Shown: one piece after another, positions 21,467 through 31,527 of the stretch | Position numbering within the stretch: the first letter of the stretch is position 1 | Layout: each line of letters begins with the position of its first letter | Source: Photobacterium phosphoreum | Lineage (GTDB): Bacteria; Pseudomonadota; Gammaproteobacteria; Enterobacterales; Vibrionaceae | Direction of reading: 5' to 3' | DNA: 38,858 bases | Assembly: GCF_002954725.1 (NCBI RefSeq) | Contig: NZ_MSCQ01000001.1 | Coordinates: 2,244,633-2,283,490, forward strand | Made by a program: the position numbers and the translations under genes | The notes under the pieces: generated by a model | What the model was told of the DNA's origin: nothing | Seen by the model: the letters and a program-made list of their open reading frames with translations, nothing else | Database searches by the model: none

Positions 21467-23704
21467 CTAGCTGTATAAACGCTTAGCTTGCTCAACATCT
21501 TTTACTTGTTCAATGCGTTTTAGCACTCGATCTAATACTTCTAGATCAGTTAACTCAAGTTCAAAATCCATGATCGACATTTGTTTTTTATAATCAACCC
21601 GACTCTTCATACCCGCAACTTTAACTTTCTCGTTCATCAAAGTATTAGTAAGCTCTTTCAATAAGCCATTACGCTCTGACGCAGTAACACGAACAGTGAT
21701 CGTATAGTTACCAATAAAACCACCGCCCCAAACGGTATCAATGATACGTTCCGGCGCATGGTGACGCAGTTCTTCCAACTGTTCACAGTCATGACGATGA
21801 ACCGAAATACCCCGCCCTTGGGTCACAAAGCCCTGAATATCATCACCTGGAATTGGCTGGCAACAACGAGCTAAGTGAGTCATTAAGTTATCAACCCCTT
21901 CAACCACCACCGAATCACGCTGTGGTTTTTTAGTCGTATGAGAGGCTTTATGACTCGCTTCAGATAGCTTCTCTAGCAGTTGCTGATCTTCTTCTTCTGC
22001 CGTTGGCTTATTAATCAAGGCATTAATATGATTAATAATTTGATTAATACGCAGATCACCGCTACCAATGCCTGCATATAGTTCTTCTGGTGAATTGACA
22101 TTAAAGCGTTTGCTAGCATAAGCATGAGCATCTTTTAACGTCGCATGAATTTTACTCAATTCAGCTTCAAGAATTTCTTTACCTGCAATAATGTTTTTAT
22201 CACGATCCTGCTTACGGAACCACGCATGTACTTTGGCACGGGCGCGGCTTGAGGTTACAAAGCCTTGATTTGGATTTAACCAATCACGAGAAGGATTAGG
22301 TTCTTTTTGCGTGATAATCTCAACCTGATCCCCCATCTGTAAGTGGTAAGTAAACGGCACAATTCGACCTTCAACTTTGGCACCAATACAACGATGCCCC
22401 ACTTCTGAGTGAATATGATAAGCAAAATCAAGTGGTGTCGCATTTGATGGCAAATCAACCACGTCACCTTTGGGGGTAAACGCATAAACACGATCATCAA
22501 ATACTTGGCTACGAAGCTCATCCAGCATCTCACCAGAATCTGACATCTCTTCTTGCCATACCAGTAGCTTACGTAACCAATTTATTTTTTCATCATACGC
22601 CGACTGAGCACCGCCAGACGCGGCAGGTCCTTCTTTGTATTTCCAATGCGCCGCAACCCCAAGCTCAGACTCTTCATGCATTTGCTTAGTACGAATCTGA
22701 ATTTCAATGGTTTTGCCTTCAGGCCCGAGTACTACCGTATGAATCGACTGATAACCGTTCGGTTTAGGGTTGGCGACATAATCATCAAACTCTTTCGGTA
22801 AGTGACGATATTTAGTGTGCACGACCCCTAACGCGGCATAACAATCTTGCAATTCTTCAGCGACAATTCGCACTGCACGTACATCAAACAGCTCATCAAA
22901 TTCTAAGCTCTTCTTCTGCATTTTACGCCAAATACTATAGATATGCTTAGGTCGACCTTGTACTTCGGCGCGAATATTTGAAGCCCGCATTGCGTCAGAT
23001 AAATCATCGACAAAGTGGGTAATGTAACCTTCACGATCAATACGACGTTCTGAAAGCTGTTTGGCTATTTGCTTATAGACTTCTGGGTGTTGATATCGGA
23101 AAGCATAATCTTCAATTTCCCATTTCAACTGCCCAATACCCAACCGGTTTGCTAACGGCGCATAAATATTGGCACACTCTTGCGCTGCAACCCGACGTAC
23201 AGCATCGGGTTCATTTTTAACTTCACGCAGATTACAGATACGCTCGGCAAGTTTAATCACCACACAGCGGAAATCATCGACCATTGATAGCAACATCCGT
23301 CGAATGCTATCGACCTGCGCGGATTGAGCCGTTTCTTCAGCCGTTGATTTCAACTGGCTAATGGCATACATCTGTTCAACACCTTCGATCAAATGCAAAA
23401 TAGTGCCGTTGTAATCTTCTTTTACTTGTTCATGGCTATAACAACCCGCTTCAACTAATGGATATAGCATTGCCGATATTAACGTATCGGTATCCATGCT
23501 TAACGTCACCAGAATCTCGACCATTTCACGACCGCGCCATAACAGCAACGCCCCGTTTTCTTGATCAATAACCAGCTCCTGACAACGCAAATAAGTTCCT
23601 TCTAAACGTCCAAACGTTTTTGCATCCAAACGTAAACTTTCGACCCATGAGGCGAGCTCAAACGTCGTGTTTTGTTTTAGATGTGCTCCACGTACTGCGA
23701 CCAT
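21467..23704 (-). CDS. relA: GTP pyrophosphokinase RelA ((p)ppGpp synthetase I)
   Basis: This ribosome-associated enzyme makes (p)ppGpp when uncharged tRNA enters the A site. The 745-residue protein (E. coli 744) has an N-terminal pseudo-hydrolase domain in which the HD...ED catalytic residues of SpoT/Rel enzymes are absent (TLISAMLYPLVEAG). The synthetase domain has GRPKHIYSIWRKMQKK, FDVRAVRIV, and YVANPKPNGYQSIHT. A TGS domain (DRVYAFTPKGDVVDLPSNATPLDFAY), a zinc-finger segment (RCCQPIPGDDIQG) and a C-terminal ACT/RRM follow. The start at MVAVRGAHLK (ATG 23704) has AGGA 7 nt upstream. The open frame extends 10 codons beyond it. Confidence 0.98.
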   Translation of the reverse strand: MVAVRGAHLKQNTTFELASWVESLRLDAKTFGRLEGTYLRCQELVIDQENGALLLWRGREMVEILVTLSMDTDTLISAMLYPLVEAGCYSHEQVKEDYNGTILHLIEGVEQMYAISQLKSTAEETAQSAQVDSIRRMLLSMVDDFRCVVIKLAERICNLREVKNEPDAVRRVAAQECANIYAPLANRLGIGQLKWEIEDYAFRYQHPEVYKQIAKQLSERRIDREGYITHFVDDLSDAMRASNIRAEVQGRPKHIYSIWRKMQKKSLEFDELFDVRAVRIVAEELQDCYAALGVVHTKYRHLPKEFDDYVANPKPNGYQSIHTVVLGPEGKTIEIQIRTKQMHEESELGVAAHWKYKEGPAASGGAQSAYDEKINWLRKLLVWQEEMSDSGEMLDELRSQVFDDRVYAFTPKGDVVDLPSNATPLDFAYHIHSEVGHRCIGAKVEGRIVPFTYHLQMGDQVEIITQKEPNPSRDWLNPNQGFVTSSRARAKVHAWFRKQDRDKNIIAGKEILEAELSKIHATLKDAHAYASKRFNVNSPEELYAGIGSGDLRINQIINHINALINKPTAEEEDQQLLEKLSEASHKASHTTKKPQRDSVVVEGVDNLMTHLARCCQPIPGDDIQGFVTQGRGISVHRHDCEQLEELRHHAPERIIDTVWGGGFIGNYTITVRVTASERNGLLKELTNTLMNEKVKVAGMKSRVDYKKQMSIMDFELELTDLEVLDRVLKRIEQVKDVEQAKRLYS

Positions 23705-23752
23705 GTCTCTGTCCTGTTTGCTATTTAATGGCAATAAATATAATTGCTGTCA

Positions 23753-25093
23753 CTATTTTTTCTGCTTTTTTTGAACCTTTACAAATAATGCCATGGATTC
23801 TAAATGACCCGTATGTGGGAACATATCCAACATACCCAACCGCTCTAACTGGTAACCTTTTTGCAATAGCACTTGGCTGTCACGCGCCAATGTTGCCGGA
23901 TTACACGACACATACACCACTTTATTAGGGGCGAGCTTAACCACATGTTGCATTACACCAGCAGCACCAGCACGTGCAGGATCTAATAAAATTTTATCAA
24001 ATTGCTCTTGTGCCCACACTAATTTAGTTACGTCTTGTTCTAAATTGGCTTGATAAAAAGTAGCATTATATTGTGCGTTTGCTTGAGCATTGTCTGTGGC
24101 GCGTAAAACCATATCATCAATACCTTCGACCCCAACCACCGCTTTCGCACGCTTGGCTAATGGCAAACTAAAGTTACCCAAACCACAGAATAAATCTAAT
24201 ACCCTATCTTGGGGCTGAACATCTAACCATTCGATAGCTTGAGCGACCATTTTAACATTTACATCACCATTAACTTGAATAAAGTCTTTCGGTGAAAAGG
24301 TCAATTTAAGGCCGTCAATGTCATAATATGGTTGTTCACCATAACACTGCACTAATTCATCGGTTTCCGGTGCTAAAAACAGCATCACATTATGTTTGGC
24401 AGCAAATGCTTGAATAAGTGCACTATCGTCAGTATTAAAAGGCGCTAAATGGCGAATCAATACCACACAGCCATTATCAGCATGAGTCAATTCAAGGTGG
24501 CCAATGAATCGACGTCCTTTTAGGCTTTGTAATAACTCACGTAATGGCGGCAATAAATCATTTAATGGCTGTGCTAACACGGGACACACGTTGACATCAA
24601 CAATGTCGTTACTTTGCTTTTTACGGAAACCAAACTGCAACTGGCCATTATTTTCAACGCGAACCGCAAAGCGAGCACAACGACGATAATGCAGCGACTC
24701 ACTAATGATTGGGGGTTGTTGAATGCAATCTGCTTGATCCATAACAGCAAACTTTGCCATCAATTCACTTAGCACTTGTTGTTTAGCAATAACTTGACCT
24801 TGATGCGATAAATGCTGCAAATTACAACCACCACACTGGTCATAGATCGCACAATGGGGTTTAATACGGGCATTACTGTCTGAAAGGCGTTTAATTACTC
24901 TAGCACGAGCGTAATTTTTTTTATCTTCAGTTAACTGCACCACTGCGGTTTCAGTGGGAAGTAAACCATCAACAAAGACAGATTTACCATTTAAATGACC
25001 AATACCTGCACCTTGGTGATCTAAGCGGCTAATCGTGATTTCTTTATGCTTGGTATCAGTTGTACGTTTTTGAGGCTTAAAAAAGCGTGCCAT
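23753..25093 (-). CDS. rlmD: 23S rRNA (uracil(1939)-C5)-methyltransferase RlmD
   Basis: This SAM-dependent enzyme forms m5U1939 in 23S rRNA. The 446-residue protein has an N-terminal TRAM domain (about 15-70). Four cysteines for a 4Fe-4S cluster lie at 81, 87, 90 and 170. LDLFCGLGNFSLPLA is the SAM motif, LLDPARAGA follows, and the catalytic Cys397 is in VVYVSCNPATLARD. It precedes relA by 48 bp and is divergent from barA, the order also seen in E. coli. It could be confused with the paralogues RlmC or TrmA, but the TRAM plus Fe-S layout and the relA neighbourhood favour RlmD. Confidence 0.96.
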   Translation of the reverse strand: MARFFKPQKRTTDTKHKEITISRLDHQGAGIGHLNGKSVFVDGLLPTETAVVQLTEDKKNYARARVIKRLSDSNARIKPHCAIYDQCGGCNLQHLSHQGQVIAKQQVLSELMAKFAVMDQADCIQQPPIISESLHYRRCARFAVRVENNGQLQFGFRKKQSNDIVDVNVCPVLAQPLNDLLPPLRELLQSLKGRRFIGHLELTHADNGCVVLIRHLAPFNTDDSALIQAFAAKHNVMLFLAPETDELVQCYGEQPYYDIDGLKLTFSPKDFIQVNGDVNVKMVAQAIEWLDVQPQDRVLDLFCGLGNFSLPLAKRAKAVVGVEGIDDMVLRATDNAQANAQYNATFYQANLEQDVTKLVWAQEQFDKILLDPARAGAAGVMQHVVKLAPNKVVYVSCNPATLARDSQVLLQKGYQLERLGMLDMFPHTGHLESMALFVKVQKKQKK

Positions 25094-25136
25094 AGTGTTT
25101 TGCTCATCGTTCAGACATTGAGTATTTGTTGCATAG

Positions 25137-25158
25137 TCCTAGTTTATTTAAACTAGGA
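25137..25158. promoter_or_regulatory. Perfect dyad (9-bp arms) in the rlmD/barA divergent region
   Basis: TCCTAGTTT (25137-25145), a 4-bp centre ATTT and AAACTAGGA (25150-25158) form a perfect inverted repeat 56 bp before the barA ATG. No T-run follows on either strand. It overlaps the spot where a weak barA promoter (TTGTTG, 17 bp, TAAACT) could lie. It resembles a regulator-binding palindrome, but no known consensus was recognised. Confidence 0.5.
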
Positions 25159-25213
25159 ATATAGATGGGTGCTAATTCTCCCACAGAATCGCTTGCTTGT
25201 AATTAAGAGAACC

Positions 25214-28000
25214 ATGACCAAATATGGACTTCGTGCCAGGGTCTTTACCCTGACATTAGCACCGACACTAATCATCGGCCTGTTATTAAGCGCTTTTTTC
25301 ACCATGAGCCGCTATCAAGATCTCGAACATCAATTGATTTCGACAGGAACAAGTATTATAGAGCCGTTAGCTATTGCGGCCGAATATGGCATGACCGAAA
25401 AAAATCGGGAGGCGATTCGGCGCTTAATTGGCTACACCCATCGTAAGCATTCCGATATTATTCGCAGTATTGCGGTATTTACTGATCACAATAAAATTTT
25501 TGCAACCTCCAATTTTCATCGTAATTTTGCCTCATTTATGTATCCCGATGATAAGCCAATCCCGCGCTTACTTGATACCCAACTGAACGATAACACCCTC
25601 ATTTTGCGCACCCCCATTTTGACGGAAGGCCAGTTTGGTACCAATACTAGTGCCAGCTCACTCGGTAAACCGTTAGGCTATATTGCGATAGAACTCGATT
25701 TAAGTTCATTACGGTTACAACAATATCAAGAAGTGTTTACCGCCTTAATGGTGTTACTACTTGGACTAAGCCTATCGTCATTGTTTGCTTATCGCTTAAT
25801 GCAAGATGTCACTCGTCCTATCTCACATATGATCAGTGTCGTTGATAGAATTCGACGTGGTCACCTAGATGTTCGTATCGAAGGACAATTATTGGGCGAA
25901 CTTGATACCCTTAAAAACGGCATCAATGCGATGGCAATCTCGCTGTCTGAATACCATATTGAAATGCAGCAAAGCATTGATCAGGCAACCTCCGATTTAC
26001 GCGAAACCTTAGAGCAGCTTGAGATTCAAAACGTTGAATTAGATATTGCCAAAAAACGCGCTCAAGAAGCGGCGCGGGTTAAATCTGAATTTTTAGCCAA
26101 TATGTCGCACGAATTACGTACCCCACTTAATGGTGTGATTGGCTTCACCCGTCAAATGCTCAAAACTAAACTCAATAGCAACCAACAAGATTATCTACTA
26201 ACGATTGAAAACTCAGCCAATAACCTCTTAACAATCATCAATGATATTTTGGACTTCTCAAAATTAGAAGCGGGTAAATTATTATTAGAAAATATTCCGT
26301 TTGATTTCACCGATGCCCTTGATGACGTAATGCGCCTCCTTGCGCCAAGCGCCCATGAAAAAGGTTTAGAATTAACCCTTAAAATAGATACCCGTATTCC
26401 TCCCGGTTTAATTGGCGATCCACTTCGTATTCAGCAGGTTGTGACCAACTTAATTGGTAATGCGGTCAAGTTTACTGAAACCGGTAATATTGATGTCTCA
26501 GTCGAACTTAAATCTGAGCATGACAATAATATTGAATTACAATTTATGGTGCGTGATACTGGTATCGGTATTTCAGAGCGCCAACAAGCACAGTTATTCC
26601 AAGCCTTTAGCCAAGCGGATGCCAGCATCTCACGTCGTTATGGTGGTACTGGATTAGGGCTCGTGATCACCCAAAAACTGGTGAGTCAAATGGGCGGTCA
26701 AGTCAGTCTAACCAGTCGCCTCCATCAGGGTTCAACCTTCTGGTTCAGTATTCGCATGCACAAAACGGATCTGCCAGTATCACAACTAATAGATACCTCA
26801 TCATTAACCGGTAAAAAATTACTGTTAATTGAACCTAATATGCAAGCGGCCTCAGTCGTTCAACAGCGATTAATCAATGCTGGCGTTCATGTCACTTATC
26901 GCTCAACCATGCCTGATGATATTGAGCACCATGACTTTGCTTTATTATGTTTATCGCCCTGCGAACAACCCCCAATGGCAGTGTTATTTGATCAGATTTT
27001 TAAAGCCGAACAAATTGCCGAGAAAGTCTTAGTTTGTTTACCGACAACTGAACTCGCTTTATCTGAAAAACTCACCAATACTGGCGTTGAAATCTGTCTT
27101 GGTAAACCGATTGCCTCGCGTAAATTATTTGAAGCCTTATGTGACAATGACGATGATAATAATGAACCAGAATTGCCCGTTCTAACGACACCGCAAGAAC
27201 CAATTCAACCCCTAACCGTGATGGCGGTGGATGATAACCCTGCCAACCTAAAGTTAATATCAGCCCTATTAGGCGAGCGTGTTGAAACCGTAATTACAGC
27301 AACGGGGGGTAAAAAAGCGGTCGAATATGCCCATCAAAAAGCCTTTGATTTAATCTTTATGGATATTCAAATGCCAGAAATGGATGGCGTTACCGCTTGC
27401 CAAGAGATACATAAAATCAACCTTAACCACAATACGCCAATTATTGCGGTGACTGCCCATGCGATGGCTGGTGAACGGGAGCGATTAATCAATGCTGGCA
27501 TGGATGATTATCTGACTAAACCGATTGAAGAGCATATTCTGCAACAAATTTTAGCTAAGTGGATCCACCCAACCGATCATTACGGCGCGGTATTAACCGC
27601 ACCACAAAGAGCAACGGTCGAGATTATTCAATCATCACAAGAGTCACCCGTGGCCATCGATAACAGTATTAGCTTTGATTGGGCATTAGCGCTTAAACAA
27701 GCTGCTGGCAAACAAGATTTAGCGCGTGATATGTTGCAGATGTTGTTAGATTACATGCCGGAAGTGGAATTATTAGTCAATGAAGCACTGGATGGCAAAC
27801 CTGTTGAATTATGGCCTTCAATCCATAAACTCCACGGTAGCTGTGCTTATAGTGGTGTTCCGCGCCTGAAATACCTCTGCCACACTATCGAAACCGAATT
27901 AAAAGCGGATGCAGTCATGCCTGATATCGAACCAGAGCTGTTAGAGTTGATTGATGAAATGGATAATGTGGTTAAAGCCTCAAAGCAATATCGGCGTTAA
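25214..28000 (+). CDS. barA: Hybrid sensor histidine kinase BarA (VarS-type)
   Basis: This inner-membrane sensor kinase phosphorylates the response regulator UvrY/VarA, which activates CsrB-type small RNAs that sequester CsrA. The protein has 928 residues (E. coli 918). TM1 spans about 9-30, followed by a periplasmic sensor to ~175, TM2 to ~195 and HAMP (DVTRPISHMISVVDRIRRG). The HisKA H-box FLANMSHELRTPLNG has His299, and HATPase has GNAVKFTE and GGTGLGLVITQKL. A degenerate receiver (~535-650) follows. A functional receiver has Asp717 in FMDIQMPEMDG, and the HPt domain has His874 in IHKLHGSCAYSG. The start is ATG at 25214 (MTKYGLRARV). The open frame begins 15 codons upstream. It is monocistronic, ending at a strong terminator. 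Confidence 0.98.
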   Translation: MTKYGLRARVFTLTLAPTLIIGLLLSAFFTMSRYQDLEHQLISTGTSIIEPLAIAAEYGMTEKNREAIRRLIGYTHRKHSDIIRSIAVFTDHNKIFATSNFHRNFASFMYPDDKPIPRLLDTQLNDNTLILRTPILTEGQFGTNTSASSLGKPLGYIAIELDLSSLRLQQYQEVFTALMVLLLGLSLSSLFAYRLMQDVTRPISHMISVVDRIRRGHLDVRIEGQLLGELDTLKNGINAMAISLSEYHIEMQQSIDQATSDLRETLEQLEIQNVELDIAKKRAQEAARVKSEFLANMSHELRTPLNGVIGFTRQMLKTKLNSNQQDYLLTIENSANNLLTIINDILDFSKLEAGKLLLENIPFDFTDALDDVMRLLAPSAHEKGLELTLKIDTRIPPGLIGDPLRIQQVVTNLIGNAVKFTETGNIDVSVELKSEHDNNIELQFMVRDTGIGISERQQAQLFQAFSQADASISRRYGGTGLGLVITQKLVSQMGGQVSLTSRLHQGSTFWFSIRMHKTDLPVSQLIDTSSLTGKKLLLIEPNMQAASVVQQRLINAGVHVTYRSTMPDDIEHHDFALLCLSPCEQPPMAVLFDQIFKAEQIAEKVLVCLPTTELALSEKLTNTGVEICLGKPIASRKLFEALCDNDDDNNEPELPVLTTPQEPIQPLTVMAVDDNPANLKLISALLGERVETVITATGGKKAVEYAHQKAFDLIFMDIQMPEMDGVTACQEIHKINLNHNTPIIAVTAHAMAGERERLINAGMDDYLTKPIEEHILQQILAKWIHPTDHYGAVLTAPQRATVEIIQSSQESPVAIDNSISFDWALALKQAAGKQDLARDMLQMLLDYMPEVELLVNEALDGKPVELWPSIHKLHGSCAYSGVPRLKYLCHTIETELKADAVMPDIEPELLELIDEMDNVVKASKQYRR

Positions 28001-28044
28001 TCCTTTTCCGCTTGATACCAAATCGTGGCACACAATAGAGCCAT

Positions 28045-28078
28045 AAAAAAACGCTAGCCTTATCAGCTAGCGTTTTTT
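28045..28078. terminator. Bidirectional terminator between barA and acpS
   Basis: ACGCTAGC / GCTAGCGT is a perfect 8-bp stem with a 7-nt loop. It is extended by A-runs on the left and T-runs on the right, so it works in both directions. It ends barA (45 bp past its stop) and the convergent acpS operon (31 bp past its stop). Confidence 0.96.
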
Positions 28079-28108
28079 ATTTTTTATATTGTCGCTATCA
28101 CACTAGTA

Positions 28109-28489
28109 TTAACGTTCAATAATCACCGTAGCAACAGCATAACGGCGTTCATCAGCAATAGTTAGGTGCACATGTTGGCCCCCCATGGCCGTTAGCAATG
28201 CTAATGCTTGACCAGAAAAAGCCACCAATGGCTTACCGCGTTCATCATTAGTAACCGTAAAATCTTGAAAAGAGACCCCACAAGCGATCCCTGTACCTAA
28301 TGCTTTAGACGCCGCTTCTTTAACGGCAAACCGCTTCGCCACAAACCGAGCCCGTAATTTTAAACGATAATATTGTTCAAGTTCTGAGGCTGATAACACC
28401 CGTTCAGCAAAACCATCACCGGTGCGAGCGAGTACTTTTTCAATCCGCTCAATTTCAACAATATCAGTCCCTAAACCTAAAATAGCCAT
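28109..28489 (-). CDS. acpS: Holo-[acyl-carrier-protein] synthase
   Basis: It transfers 4'-phosphopantetheine from CoA to Ser of apo-ACP. The 126-residue protein opens [17 protein letters not shown], with the Mg ligand Asp9. Glu58 lies in [16 protein letters not shown], and the C-terminus has [17 protein letters not shown]. Its ATG overlaps the pdxJ stop by one base, so it is the coupled last gene of the lepA...acpS series. Confidence 0.98.
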   Translation of the reverse strand: MAILGLGTDIVEIERIEKVLARTGDGFAERVLSASELEQYYRLKLRARFVAKRFAVKEAASKALGTGIACGVSFQDFTVTNDERGKPLVAFSGQALALLTAMGGQHVHLTIADERRYAVATVIIER

Positions 28490-29220
28490 TAGCCACGCGC
28501 TTCTTGCATCAATAAACGCATATCAGCCACCGCTTTTTCAAGACCATCAAACATTGCTCGACCCATAATAGAGTGACCAATATTAAGCTCATACAGCTCA
28601 GGTAATGCAGCGATAGCTTTAACGTTATGGTAGGTTAAGCCATGACCAGCATTGACTTTAATCCCTAAACTCGCAGCGTAAGTAGCTGCGGTCGCAATTT
28701 TTTCAAGTTCAGCCGCTTGTACTTCTTCGGTGGTTGCATCAGCATAATGACCAGTATGCAATTCAATAAACGGCGCACCGGTTGCAAGTGCAGCATCAAT
28801 CTGGCGCTTATCTGCATCAATAAACAGTGACACTTTAATGCCCGCCGCAGCAAGCTTTGCAGTGGCTGCTGTGATTTTTTTACATTGACCAGCCACATCC
28901 AAGCCACCTTCAGTGGTCAACTCTTCACGCTTTTCGGGAACTAAACACACATATTCTGGTTGCGTCTCTAACGCAATCGCTACCATTTCATCGGTCACTG
29001 CCATTTCGAGATTCATTCGCGTTTGCAATGTTTCTCGTAAAATTCGCACATCACGATCATTAATATGGCGACGATCTTCACGTAAATGCACCGTGATCCC
29101 ATCAGCACCAGCACGCTCTGCAACTTCTGCGGCATGGACAGGATCAGGGTACCGCGTACCGCGAGCATTACGTAATGTTGCAATATGGTCGATATTGACA
29201 CCAAGTAGAATGTTGTTCAT
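28489..29220 (-). CDS. pdxJ: Pyridoxine 5'-phosphate synthase
   Basis: It condenses 1-deoxyxylulose 5-phosphate with 3-amino-2-oxopropyl phosphate, the last ring-forming step of DXP-dependent vitamin B6 synthesis. The TIM-barrel protein has 243 residues. Near the start is [38 protein letters not shown] carries catalytic Glu/His residues, followed by [11 protein letters not shown] and [12 protein letters not shown]. It overlaps the recO stop by 4 bp (ATGA) and acpS by 1 bp, so the three are translationally linked. Confidence 0.98.
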   Translation of the reverse strand: MNNILLGVNIDHIATLRNARGTRYPDPVHAAEVAERAGADGITVHLREDRRHINDRDVRILRETLQTRMNLEMAVTDEMVAIALETQPEYVCLVPEKREELTTEGGLDVAGQCKKITAATAKLAAAGIKVSLFIDADKRQIDAALATGAPFIELHTGHYADATTEEVQAAELEKIATAATYAASLGIKVNAGHGLTYHNVKAIAALPELYELNIGHSIMGRAMFDGLEKAVADMRLLMQEARG

Positions 29221-29927
29221 TTTCCGATACTCCTTGCTCGAGGGATAAACAATTCCCGACTTTTTAATGGTTTTGAGCCAAGATACGGCTTTAAGGCCAT
29301 CCGTGTAAAGCGTTTCGCCGCCCGAAGTTGCTCAGGAGTTTCAAAACATCTGGCTGCAATGGCTTTTAGTTCATCACCACGAAAAGTAAGTTGACTGATT
29401 TTCATTGAGGCGATAAATCCGTGTTGCTCGCGGTAGTTGTAAGTCATGCGATCATCGACCGCAAGCCCACTGCCAGCACAATGGAGAAAATCGATACCGT
29501 AGCCAAGATGATGCAATAAGGCGAGTTCAAAACGACGTAATGCTGGCTCTGGATTATCCGCTTGTGCAAGCTCACGCAACACATTCAAATAATCCAGAAA
29601 CAACACTGGATAAGGGGTGTGATTTTCTAATACTCGCGCAACGACTTCATTAACGTACATCGCGGAATATAAAATATAACTGCGCAACGGCAGACCAATA
29701 CTGATGGGTTCAGCATGGGTGAGAACAGGCATGCTACCTTTACCACTCCATTTAATAAACAATGGCGTGAATGGCTGCAAGGTTCCTTTGAGGTTAGAAC
29801 GCTTACGGCGCGCTCCTTTTGCTAATAGGGTAAGACGGCCATGATCCTCGCTAAACACATCAAGGATCAGGCTCGTCTCACTATAATGACGATAATGAAG
29901 GACAAAACAACGCTGTAAGCCCTCCAT
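29217..29927 (-). CDS. recO: DNA repair protein RecO
   Basis: This RecF-pathway mediator loads RecA on SSB-coated DNA and anneals strands. The 236-residue protein has an N-terminal OB fold ([34 protein letters not shown]) and a helical C-terminal part with [17 protein letters not shown]. The zinc-finger cysteines of Gram-positive RecO are not present, as in E. coli. The AAGGA Shine-Dalgarno overlaps the era stop 8 bp upstream, and the 3' end overlaps pdxJ. Confidence 0.96.
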   Translation of the reverse strand: MEGLQRCFVLHYRHYSETSLILDVFSEDHGRLTLLAKGARRKRSNLKGTLQPFTPLFIKWSGKGSMPVLTHAEPISIGLPLRSYILYSAMYVNEVVARVLENHTPYPVLFLDYLNVLRELAQADNPEPALRRFELALLHHLGYGIDFLHCAGSGLAVDDRMTYNYREQHGFIASMKISQLTFRGDELKAIAARCFETPEQLRAAKRFTRMALKPYLGSKPLKSRELFIPRARSIGK

Positions 29928-29935
29928 TACTTTCC

Positions 29936-30841
29936 TTATAGATCGTCAATGTAACCTAAGCTACGCAGTGCACGTTCGTCATCTGCCCAACCTGATTTCA
30001 CTTTAACCCAAAGTTCTAAATACACTTTACGTTCAAATAGATCTTCCATATCTAAACGGGCTTCACGGCCAATAACTTTGATCTTATCGCCGCCTTTACC
30101 GATCACCATTTTCTTCTGGCCTTTACGCTCAACCAGAATCAAACCATTGATATCAAATCCATTTGTGTCTGGATTGAAATCAAAACGTTCAATTTCAACC
30201 GTCACAGAATACGGTAACTCTTCACCCGTAAAGCGCATCAGTTTTTCACGAATAATTTCTGACGCCATAAAGCGCTGTGAACGATCCGTTACATACTCTT
30301 CAGGGAAGTAGTATTCACACTCTGGTAAATGTTCACGAACAATTTTTTCAATTGCAGCAACGTTAGTTCCTTTCTTTGCAGACATAGGAATAACATCAAC
30401 AAACGGCATTTTTGCTGCTAATGCCTGCAAATGAGGGAATAGCTCATGTTTTTCTTTAATATTGTCGACTTTGTTGATCAGTAATACTGTTGGTAGCTCA
30501 CTTTTAATAAGCTTATTCAGTACCATCTCATCATCAGCAGTCCACGTGGTGCCATCAACAAGGAATAGCACCAACTCAACGTCTGTTAATGAACTGCTCG
30601 CAGCACGGTTCATTAAACGGTTAATCACACGTTTTTCTTCAATGTGCAAACCTGGAGTATCAATATAAACCGCTTGAAACCCATCACGAGTGTCAACACC
30701 CATAATACGGTGACGTGTCGTTTGCGGTTTGCGTGAAGTGATAGACAGTTTTTGTCCCACTAAACGGTTAAGCAAGGTTGATTTTCCGACGTTCGGTCGA
30801 CCAACGATGGCAATAAAGCCACAGTGTTGTTTATCTGTCAT
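29936..30841 (-). CDS. era: GTPase Era
   Basis: This essential GTPase binds the 3' end of 16S rRNA during 30S maturation. The 301-residue protein has G1 GRPNVGKS at 14-21, the switch region [12 protein letters not shown]3 DTPG, G4 NKVD and G5 SAKKG. A C-terminal KH domain contains [20 protein letters not shown] near 233-253. Its start overlaps the rnc stop by 4 bp, the classic rnc-era coupled pair. Confidence 0.98.
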   Translation of the reverse strand: MTDKQHCGFIAIVGRPNVGKSTLLNRLVGQKLSITSRKPQTTRHRIMGVDTRDGFQAVYIDTPGLHIEEKRVINRLMNRAASSSLTDVELVLFLVDGTTWTADDEMVLNKLIKSELPTVLLINKVDNIKEKHELFPHLQALAAKMPFVDVIPMSAKKGTNVAAIEKIVREHLPECEYYFPEEYVTDRSQRFMASEIIREKLMRFTGEELPYSVTVEIERFDFNPDTNGFDINGLILVERKGQKKMVIGKGGDKIKVIGREARLDMEDLFERKVYLELWVKVKSGWADDERALRSLGYIDDL

Positions 30842-31512
30842 GATTCCAACTGATTAAGTGCAATTTCTGCTGCTGCCTGCTCTGCCTTGCGCCGACTGCC
30901 GCCCTTACCAATAACAGGTTCATCCAAACCTGAAACGTCACACTGTACGGTGAATTCTTGGTTATGAGCTTCACCTTGTACCTTAGTTACAGTATATGCA
31001 GGTAATGGTAAACGGCGACCTTGAAGACATTCTTGCAAGCGTGTTTTTGGATCTTTTTGGTTGATGCCAGGTTCAATCGTATCAAGACGTGATTTATACC
31101 AAGCCAATACGACTTGACGCACTGTCTCAACATCGCTATCTAGATAAACCGCGCCAATGATTGCTTCAACACAGTCAGCTAAGATCGAATCACGACGGAA
31201 GCCGCCACTTTTCAACTCACCTGGACCTAATAGTAAGTAGTCGCCTAACTCGAACTCACGTCCTAGCTCTGCCAATGTCTTACCACGGACTAGTGTTGCA
31301 CGCATTCGGCTCATATCACCTTCATCCACAGAAGGAAAACGGTGATATAAGTCATCAGCAACAACAAAACTTAAAATAGAATCACCTAGAAATTCTAGGC
31401 GCTCATTGTGGGTGCCATTAGCACTGCGGTGTGTCAGTGCTAATGTCATCAACTCAGAGCTATTAAATTGGTAGCCCAGCTTACGCTGCAGCCTATTCGC
31501 TGGAGTTGTCAT
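30838..31512 (-). CDS. rnc: Ribonuclease III
   Basis: This double-strand-specific endoribonuclease processes the rRNA precursor and mRNAs. The 224-residue protein (E. coli 226) has the signature ERLEFLGDS at 37-45. The second catalytic acidic cluster is in [15 protein letters not shown]-terminal dsRNA-binding domain (about 153-222) ends [18 protein letters not shown]. It is 15 bp after lepB. In E. coli RNase III autoregulates through a leader hairpin. No equivalent fits in this 15-bp gap, so any such control would act further upstream. Confidence 0.98.
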   Translation of the reverse strand: MTTPANRLQRKLGYQFNSSELMTLALTHRSANGTHNERLEFLGDSILSFVVADDLYHRFPSVDEGDMSRMRATLVRGKTLAELGREFELGDYLLLGPGELKSGGFRRDSILADCVEAIIGAVYLDSDVETVRQVVLAWYKSRLDTIEPGINQKDPKTRLQECLQGRRLPLPAYTVTKVQGEAHNQEFTVQCDVSGLDEPVIGKGGSRRKAEQAAAEIALNQLES

Positions 31513-31527
31513 TTTCTCTCGATTATT

